Positions 9,448-13,290 of a stretch of DNA of 13,290 nucleotides are shown here, piece after piece. How positions within the stretch are numbered: the stretch's first letter is position 1; every line of letters starts with the position of its first letter. Source of the stretch: Acidobacteriaceae bacterium (GTDB lineage Bacteria; Acidobacteriota; Terriglobia; Terriglobales; Acidobacteriaceae); contig PMWR01000494.1 in the NCBI GenBank assembly GCA_003166055.1, forward strand, positions 486 to 13,775. Reading direction: 5' to 3'. The notes below the pieces were generated by a model, which was not told the origin of the DNA, did no database searches, and worked only from the letters and a program-made list of their open reading frames with translations. Both the position numbers and the translations under genes were made by a program.

Positions 9448-9452
9448 CCTCC
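9448..9452 (-). promoter_or_regulatory. Ribosome binding site that decides a TTG start
   Basis: GGAGG on the minus strand followed by CACATC and then TTG (9441-9439), in frame with the receptor. The 6-nt spacing equals that of the propeller gene, which favours TTG over the ATG 48 nt further in. Confidence 0.7.
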
Positions 9453-9628
9453 AAATCTGTGAGGTCCGGTTGCCCGGCTCCTCTAACTCAATTGTTTGCC
9501 CGGATGCTTTAGAAAATGACCGCCTCGGGCTCAGTATGTGCATTGGTACCCTTTGGTCGCTCACTCCGTCCACCGGATGCCAAAATCACTACATCCGCGG
9601 AATTTCGGGCCGGGCTCAACGAGGGAGA

Positions 9629-9658
9629 ACTATAGTGAGGCGAGAATTGGCGTGTAAA
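9629..9658 (-). promoter_or_regulatory. Sigma70-like promoter of the receptor gene
   Basis: On the minus strand TTTACA (9658-9653), an 18-bp spacer, then TATAGT (9634-9629): each hexamer matches the bacterial consensus at 5 of 6 positions. Transcription would start near 9622 and leave a leader of about 180 nt before the TTG. The repeat array at 9680-9726 begins 22 bp upstream of the -35 box, a usual position for an activator. No start-site data are available. Confidence 0.5.
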
Positions 9659-9679
9659 CGTTATTCATGCACAGAATTG

Positions 9680-9728
9680 TTAATGCGAAAATCGCGCGTT
9701 TAATGCTTTTATTTTCAGCGCATTAAAC
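9680..9728. promoter_or_regulatory. Candidate operator array: three TTAATGC boxes at 20-bp steps
   Basis: TTAATGC occurs at 9680-9686 and 9700-9706, and its inverse GCATTAA at 9720-9726, so box starts are exactly 20 bp apart (about two helical turns). The second and third extend to a perfect 9-bp inverted repeat, GTTTAATGC (9698-9706) with GCATTAAAC (9720-9728), separated by 13 bp. A looser relative, GCATTTAAC, lies at 9773-9781, between the array and the regulator start. The array sits between divergent genes, upstream of the predicted receptor promoter. Binding by the adjacent winged-helix regulator is inferred, not shown. Confidence 0.55.
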
Positions 9729-9825
9729 AAATTTAACGTCAAGACCAAGACCGTCCGGCCAGCTGCATCCGGGCATTTAACATTGGCAATCCAGAAGCGC
9801 ATTCGTAAGATGGAATTATCAATCT

Positions 9826-9829
9826 GGAG
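9826..9829 (+). promoter_or_regulatory. Ribosome binding site of the malectin regulator
   Basis: GGAG followed by 7 nt and ATG at 9837. It favours this start over the in-frame TTG at 9783 and ATG at 9810, neither of which has a comparable site. Confidence 0.65.
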
Positions 9830-9836
9830 TGGATTC

Positions 9837-11435
9837 ATGAACCAAGTGGTTGCCTCTCAATCGAAGGACTCAGAACGCGCCGAGCTGGAACTTGTTTTGG
9901 CCGCACTCGCGCACACTCCGCGTCTTGAGAAATTCTTGAGGTATATTGCCGAGAGGTATTTTCAGAACAGAATCAACGAGATCAATGAGTACAACATTGC
10001 AACCGAAGTCTTGGGTCGCTCCAAGAGTTCTTTCGATGCGTCTCGGGATTCCATCGCGCGCGTCGAGGCTCATCGGCTGAGAAAAAGGCTGAAAGCGTAC
10101 TACGAGAATGAAGGCAAAGGACACGAGATTCAGGTCTTACTCCCACAGGGGAGCTATGTTCCGTCGTTCATCCGCCGCGACTCGTCGGGTCAAATGACAT
10201 TCGTACCTGAGGCTCGGGTTGATGACGACAAAGTCGACAATTTGTCCTCGGGGCCTGTTGCGGAGACGGAAAAGAAGCAAGTTTCGTCCGAAACTGACAG
10301 TTTTGAGACAACCCATGCTTCACAGCGCGATCATCGCAAACGAACTCTGGTCTACGCCATCGCAGGAATTGCCGCGCTGCTCGTTGTAGGCTTCGGCGCA
10401 GCCCGATTCTACACGCGAACCAAAGAAAGCCATCCAGCGGGCGCAGTTGCGTCGCGCCGGACCAACGCCGCTCAACCTTCCCCGCTGAATGCGGCTCAGG
10501 TTCCGCTACGCTTGCTTGCTGGGTACGATGGAACTCCAAGAATCGACAGCGCGGGTGTGTATTGGCAAGCTGATCGCTATTTTCATGGTGGCGGCGCATT
10601 CCGGCGCCCAGATTTCCCGGTGGCACAAACCAGTGATCCGATGCTGTTTGAACATTGGCGAACAGGCGACTTCACCTACGATATTCCCGTGGCGCCAGGC
10701 CCCTACGAGTTACACCTGTATTTCGTGGCTTCGCCGCAGGATGATCCCAAGATCAGTTTCTTTAATGTGAGCGTCAACGGCCAATCGCTTCTGAGAGTCT
10801 TCAACATCGGCTCAGATGTCCTTGGAGCCAATATCGCTGACGAGCGTGTATTCAAAGACATCTATCCGGACAAAGATGGCTTCCTCCATATCAGGTTCTT
10901 CATGGATCGAGGTGCGCCGTCTCTCAATGCACTTGAGATATTGCCCGGATTGCCTCATCTACAACTCCCCGTTCGTATCGTCATGCAACACGCAGCGGTC
11001 ACTGACCACAACGGAAACGTCTGGCATCCCGATGACTATTTTCAGGGTGGCGCGCTTTCCGATCCGCCTCGACAGGTCAGTAGCACTCCCGATCCAAACC
11101 TTTATGCGCAGGAGCGGTACGGCCACTTCACCTATTCGATTCCGGTGGACACTCGAGGCCGTTACACACTGGTGCTCCATTTTGCCGAACAATTCTGGGG
11201 GCCACAGGCTTCCGGCTCTGGAGGCACGGGAAGCCGGGTATTTCGAGTCTATTGCAATGGCTCAACTTTGCTCGACAACTTCGACATCTTCAAAGAAGTT
11301 GGCAGCCTTCGCCCTCTCACCAAGACGTTCAATCACCTGAGGCCCACCCCGGAAGGGAAACTTGATCTGACGTTCGAGCCAATCGAAAACTACGCGACGA
11401 TATCGGCAATTGAAGTCATCGATGAATCTGAGTGA
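9837..11435 (+). CDS. Membrane-bound winged-helix regulator with two tandem malectin domains, 532 aa
   Basis: The start at 9837 has GGAG 7 nt upstream. Residues 20-112 match the N-terminal winged-helix-like domain often found in acidobacterial membrane regulators; visible landmarks are FLRYIAERYF, YNIATEVLGR, RVEAHRLRKRLKAYYE and LPQGSYVP. A charged linker (about 113-168) leads to one membrane helix (169-190, LVYAIAGIAALLVVGFGAA) after the basic RDHRKR, so the N-terminus should be cytoplasmic. Two malectin-like carbohydrate-binding domains follow in the predicted periplasm: about 225-370 (YFHGGGAF, FTYDIPVAPGPYELHLYF, FNVSVNGQ) and 378-528 (YFQGGALSD, FTYSIPVDTRGRYTLVLHFAE, NGSTLLDNFDI). Their parallel motifs point to an internal duplication. 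The first malectin lacks the HFAE form (it has YFVAS), so the two may bind differently. The layout resembles ToxR/CadC one-component sensors but with sugar-binding modules. No kinase, cyclase or enzyme motif was seen. It is divergent from the receptor gene and probably regulates it in response to a saccharide (inference). Confidence 0.85.
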   Translation: MNQVVASQSKDSERAELELVLAALAHTPRLEKFLRYIAERYFQNRINEINEYNIATEVLGRSKSSFDASRDSIARVEAHRLRKRLKAYYENEGKGHEIQVLLPQGSYVPSFIRRDSSGQMTFVPEARVDDDKVDNLSSGPVAETEKKQVSSETDSFETTHASQRDHRKRTLVYAIAGIAALLVVGFGAARFYTRTKESHPAGAVASRRTNAAQPSPLNAAQVPLRLLAGYDGTPRIDSAGVYWQADRYFHGGGAFRRPDFPVAQTSDPMLFEHWRTGDFTYDIPVAPGPYELHLYFVASPQDDPKISFFNVSVNGQSLLRVFNIGSDVLGANIADERVFKDIYPDKDGFLHIRFFMDRGAPSLNALEILPGLPHLQLPVRIVMQHAAVTDHNGNVWHPDDYFQGGALSDPPRQVSSTPDPNLYAQERYGHFTYSIPVDTRGRYTLVLHFAEQFWGPQASGSGGTGSRVFRVYCNGSTLLDNFDIFKEVGSLRPLTKTFNHLRPTPEGKLDLTFEPIENYATISAIEVIDESE

Positions 11436-11903
11436 CGACTCTCGACGGGGCGGGAGCGGCAAGTTACCTTAGCTCTCTATCCAACAAACTTCGCCACCTT
11501 GCCATCGCACAGTTGCTTTTCTCGAAAGTAGAAAAGCAATTCCTGCAAACCACGGTCAAAGCAGAACGCCTTGATAATTTGGGCGCTCTATTGGGATGTC
11601 GGTCCACGCAACTTCGCCCAAAAATCCGCTCTGTGCTGTCCCATCCCACCGGTTTGCGACCTCGGGCAGCTGCATACAATATGGGGCTAAAATGGCGCTC
11701 GCGAAATGCAGAAAACGCTCGCGACTTCAGGATTGCAGAGTCATAGTCTCCACCTTCCGTTCAACAGGAATGCGCCAGACAAAAACCAGCACCGCAGAGG
11801 GCCACCCCTGGGAAAACAAGAACTTCGGCCGGATTCCGTCCTTTGATCCTTCGATTTCCACCGGCGCGACGAGTTTTCCATTTTCCGGGCCAACTTCGGG
11901 CCG
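11436..11903. other. Gene-free stretch, 468 bp
   Basis: No recognisable gene. Short frames are open here, such as GTG 11432 to 11746 (104 codons, overlapping the regulator stop) and 11596 to 11907, but their products look like no known family, they overlap each other, and they lack ribosome sites. Apart from the hairpin at 11513-11539 I see only a direct repeat of CGGGCC near 11886-11902. It may be remodelled DNA beside the breakpoint to its right. Confidence 0.5.
11513..11539 (+). terminator. Hairpin downstream of the regulator gene
   Basis: TTGCTTTTCT (11513-11522) and AGAAAAGCAA (11530-11539) form a perfect 10-bp stem with a 7-nt loop, 77 nt after the regulator stop. No T-run follows the stem, so intrinsic termination is uncertain. 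It is the only strong stem found between the regulator and the rearranged segment to the right. Confidence 0.35.
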
Positions 11904-12092
11904 TTAGCTTTGCCTTTTCGGGCTCTGCATCTGCCAGTAGACGGAGTAGCGCTGATCGCTAATCTGGTACATCGGCTTCAGTTTGTAATTCACACCTTCG
12001 CTGGCCGCCGTGAAGCGCAGATCCGGCGGCGAGCCGATTTCAATCCATTGCTTCGTGTCTGCATCCGGTGTGGCTGCCAGTTTGGGCACCCC
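11904..12092 (-). pseudogene. C-terminal remnant of a GH127 (DUF1680) glycosidase
   Basis: The last 62 codons of a minus-strand gene end at TAA 11906-11904. The reading GVPKLAATPDADTKQWIEIG, then LRFTAASEG, LKPMYQISDQRYSVYWQM follows the end of GH127 / beta-L-arabinofuranosidase-type proteins, which close with a stretch of the form 'PvL...plxFrt...vtLvPfyrlhhqRYsVYW'. Homology stops upstream of the GVPKL glycine (12092-12090); beyond it the same strand is only the antisense of an HsdR gene. The catalytic barrel is entirely absent, so this is a non-functional stump. The frame stays open to 12389, but that is a shadow. Before truncation the gene may have belonged to the same glycan-use neighbourhood as the GH39 enzyme. 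The family call rests on a short segment, so confidence is moderate. Confidence 0.6.
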
Positions 12093-12093
12093 A

Positions 12094-12837
12094 AACCAGG
12101 TGGAGCAGTTTGTAGAACTCTTCTTGGCCAGCGCCCCACGAGAGAAGTTGGACCCGATCCTCGACGCCTGTGTCGCAACGTATTTATCCGACCTCGACGA
12201 AGACGGACAGGTGAAATTCAAAGGAAACGCAAAGGCGTTCGTCCGCACATACGGATTCCTCTCCGCAGTGTTGCCATACAACAACCCCGCTTGGGAGAAG
12301 CTTTCAATCTTGCTGAACTGCCTGATCTCCAAATTACCGGCGCCGAAGGAGGAAGACCTGTCCAAGGGCTTGATCGAGACCATCGACATGGATAGCTATC
12401 GGGTCGAGAAACAGACGACACGGGCAATTGCTCTTCCAGATGCGGATGCGGAGATTGAGTCGGTGCCAACGGCTGGTGGCGGACACAAGCCTGAGCCGGA
12501 ATTGGATAAGCTATCCAACATCATCAAGGCATTCAACGACCAGTTCGGAAACATCGATTGGAAGGACGGAGACAAGATTCGGAAGGTGATTGCAGAGGAA
12601 ATTCCAGCGAAGGTATCTGCCGACAAAGCCTACCAGAATGCGATGAAACACTCTGATCGGCAGAACGCCCGCATTGAGCACGACAAAGCGCTCCAAAGGG
12701 TGATCGTGGAGTTGCTCGCGGACCACGCCGAGCTTTTCAAGCAGTTCAGCGACAATCCATCCTTCAAGAAATGGCTCGGTGATTCAAACTTCCTGACCAC
12801 ATACTCGCCGCCCGTTAGCGACTCAGCGAGGCTGTAA
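12094..12837 (+). pseudogene. hsdR: 3' fragment of type I restriction endonuclease subunit R (HsdR)
   Basis: HsdR is the motor and nuclease subunit of type I restriction enzymes (about 1000-1100 aa). Only the last 247 residues remain, from NQVEQFVELF to the TAA at 12837. The fragment is the helical C-terminal region recognisable by DPILDACVATYL, KAFVRTYGFLSAVLPYNNP, WEKLSILLNCL, APKEEDLSKG, IDMDSYRVEKQ, GGGHKPEPELD, LIKAFNDQFGNIDW-like text, RIEHDKALQRVI and ELFKQFSDNPSFKKWL. The nuclease (PD-(D/E)XK) and helicase domains are missing, and no HsdM or HsdS gene is visible. The fragment has no frameshift or internal stop, suggesting recent truncation. The frame continues left to a GTG at 12010, but those codons are antisense to the GH127 stump and have no ribosome site, so any product would be a 275-residue chimera. 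It is convergent with the Gp157-family gene, 9 bp away. Confidence 0.8.
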
Positions 12838-12846
12838 CCGAGTTTC

Positions 12847-13290
12847 TTATACCACTCGCAAATGCGAGCCACGCCGTATCTCCGCTCCGGGCACCTGCTC
12901 ATTACGCATCACAGCCGCTCTTATTGCGTCAGTGTCCGGTCGCGTCTCCTGAACAGACGACTCCAAAGACTTCGAATGTTCGTCTGGAAGGAGCGAGAGC
13001 ACCGTCTCCCAGACAACTCCGTCAATCCGCCCATCAATTCTGCAATAGGACCTCGGCAATGCGGCTTCGTCGGTAATTCGCACGGAGTCCTGACTGTTCT
13101 TCTGAGCGCGCAACGTGAACTGATGGCCTTCGATCTTCTTGAGGTCCCGGCTCAGCAGGTAGTAGAGCACCATGTTCTTGGTTCGCTCGACCTTGCCGGC
13201 TGCCGTTCGAGCTCGGTCAGAAAGCCGCGCGGACTCGCTCCGGCAATACTGTTCTCGAGCTTCCATAATGCGCACAAAGCGGCCGATCCG
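12847..13290 (-). CDS. Siphovirus Gp157-family protein (5' end outside window)
   Basis: The frame is open from TAA at 12847 to the right edge (147 residues seen), so the N-terminus is missing; the family is usually about 160-180 aa. The N-terminal part is helical and charged (EAREQYCRSESARLSDRART), followed by KVERTKNMVLYYLLSRDLKK. Next is the beta-rich core with FTLRAQKNSQDSVRITDE and ALPRSYCRIDG, and a C-terminus of the form DAIRAAVMRNEQVPGAEI then GSHLRVV. That ending (an acidic residue, AI, a short helix, a proline-glycine turn) is the Gp157 signature. The namesake is a phage protein linked to phage resistance in Streptococcus thermophilus, and many members lie near phage recombination genes; the biochemical role is not settled. 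Within the frame GTG at 13275 could start a shorter form, but the coding character continues beyond it. Its presence beside an HsdR fragment suggests a prophage-like or defence-related insertion. Confidence 0.75.
   Translation of the reverse strand, partial: RIGRFVRIMEAREQYCRSESARLSDRARTAAGKVERTKNMVLYYLLSRDLKKIEGHQFTLRAQKNSQDSVRITDEAALPRSYCRIDGRIDGVVWETVLSLLPDEHSKSLESSVQETRPDTDAIRAAVMRNEQVPGAEIRRGSHLRVV

Larger units (their letters stand above)
9442..9836. other. Divergent intergenic region, 395 bp
   Basis: This non-coding stretch contains the receptor promoter, its leader of about 180 nt, and the TTAATGC array. CCGGATGC also occurs at 9500-9507 and 9573-9580 and in reverse at 9765-9772; no role is known. 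I could not identify a convincing promoter for the plus-strand regulator, nor a known riboswitch in the receptor leader. Confidence 0.6.

Noticed and set aside
9783..9836. Longer regulator start (TTG 9783 or ATG 9810)
   Set aside because: No good ribosome site at either, while ATG 9837 has GGAG at a 7-nt gap; the extra residues are outside the conserved domain.
11432..11746. 104-codon plus-strand frame overlapping the regulator stop by 4 bp
   Set aside because: The overlap looks operon-like, but the product is unrecognisable, the start is GTG without a ribosome site, and a strong hairpin falls inside it.
11596..11907. 103-codon plus-strand frame
   Set aside because: It overlaps another frame, has no recognisable motif or ribosome site, and ends against the GH127 stump.
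12010..12093. Extension of the HsdR frame to GTG 12010 as a true N-terminus
   Set aside because: These codons are the antisense of the GH127 remnant, so the extension is a by-product of the rearrangement.
12855..12868. Small hairpin CTCGC-AAAT-GCGAG after the HsdR stop
   Set aside because: Five base pairs, no T-run, and it lies in the coding end of the Gp157-family gene.
1..13290. CRISPR arrays, tRNA or rRNA genes, insertion sequences
   Set aside because: I looked for regular spaced repeats, cloverleaf-type sequences and transposase motifs and saw none.

Overview
This window most likely comes from a soil-type member of Acidobacteriota (class Terriglobia, for example a Granulicella, Terriglobus or Edaphobacter relative). 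The reasons are a giant Oar-like TonB-dependent receptor with an N-terminal carboxypeptidase-regulatory-like domain, a secreted NHL-propeller/Ig-like protein, and a membrane-bound winged-helix regulator of a type common in that phylum. This is inferred from protein style only; no rRNA or marker gene is present.

Layout. Positions 1-9441 hold three genes on the minus strand, transcribed right to left: a TonB-dependent outer-membrane receptor (5494-9441), a 1253-residue beta-propeller/Ig-like surface protein (1590-5351), and a secreted GH39 beta-xylosidase-type glycoside hydrolase (1-1446, running off the left edge). Both complete genes have a GGAGG ribosome site exactly 6 nt before the start, and the receptor starts at TTG. 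Positions 9442-9836 are a divergent regulatory region with a sigma70-like promoter for the receptor. Just upstream of its -35 box lie three copies of TTAATGC (two direct, one inverted) at exact 20-bp steps. A plus-strand gene (9837-11435) then encodes a 532-residue one-component regulator: cytoplasmic winged helix, one membrane helix, two tandem malectin domains predicted to be periplasmic.

These four genes read as a carbohydrate sensing and use locus. The regulator would bind a sugar in the periplasm and act on the shared intergenic region. The receptor would import or bind the ligand, the propeller protein would act at the surface, and the GH39 enzyme would cleave xyloside-type linkages. 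The substrate and the regulatory link are inference.

From 11436 to the right edge the window changes character. About 470 bp has no recognisable gene. Then the last ~62 codons of a GH127-like glycosidase (minus strand) abut, at about 12093, the last 247 codons of a type I restriction subunit HsdR (plus strand). Both have lost their 5' parts at the same point, which marks a rearrangement junction. A convergent Gp157-family (phage-type) gene runs off the right edge. This end looks like a scarred accessory or prophage-related region.
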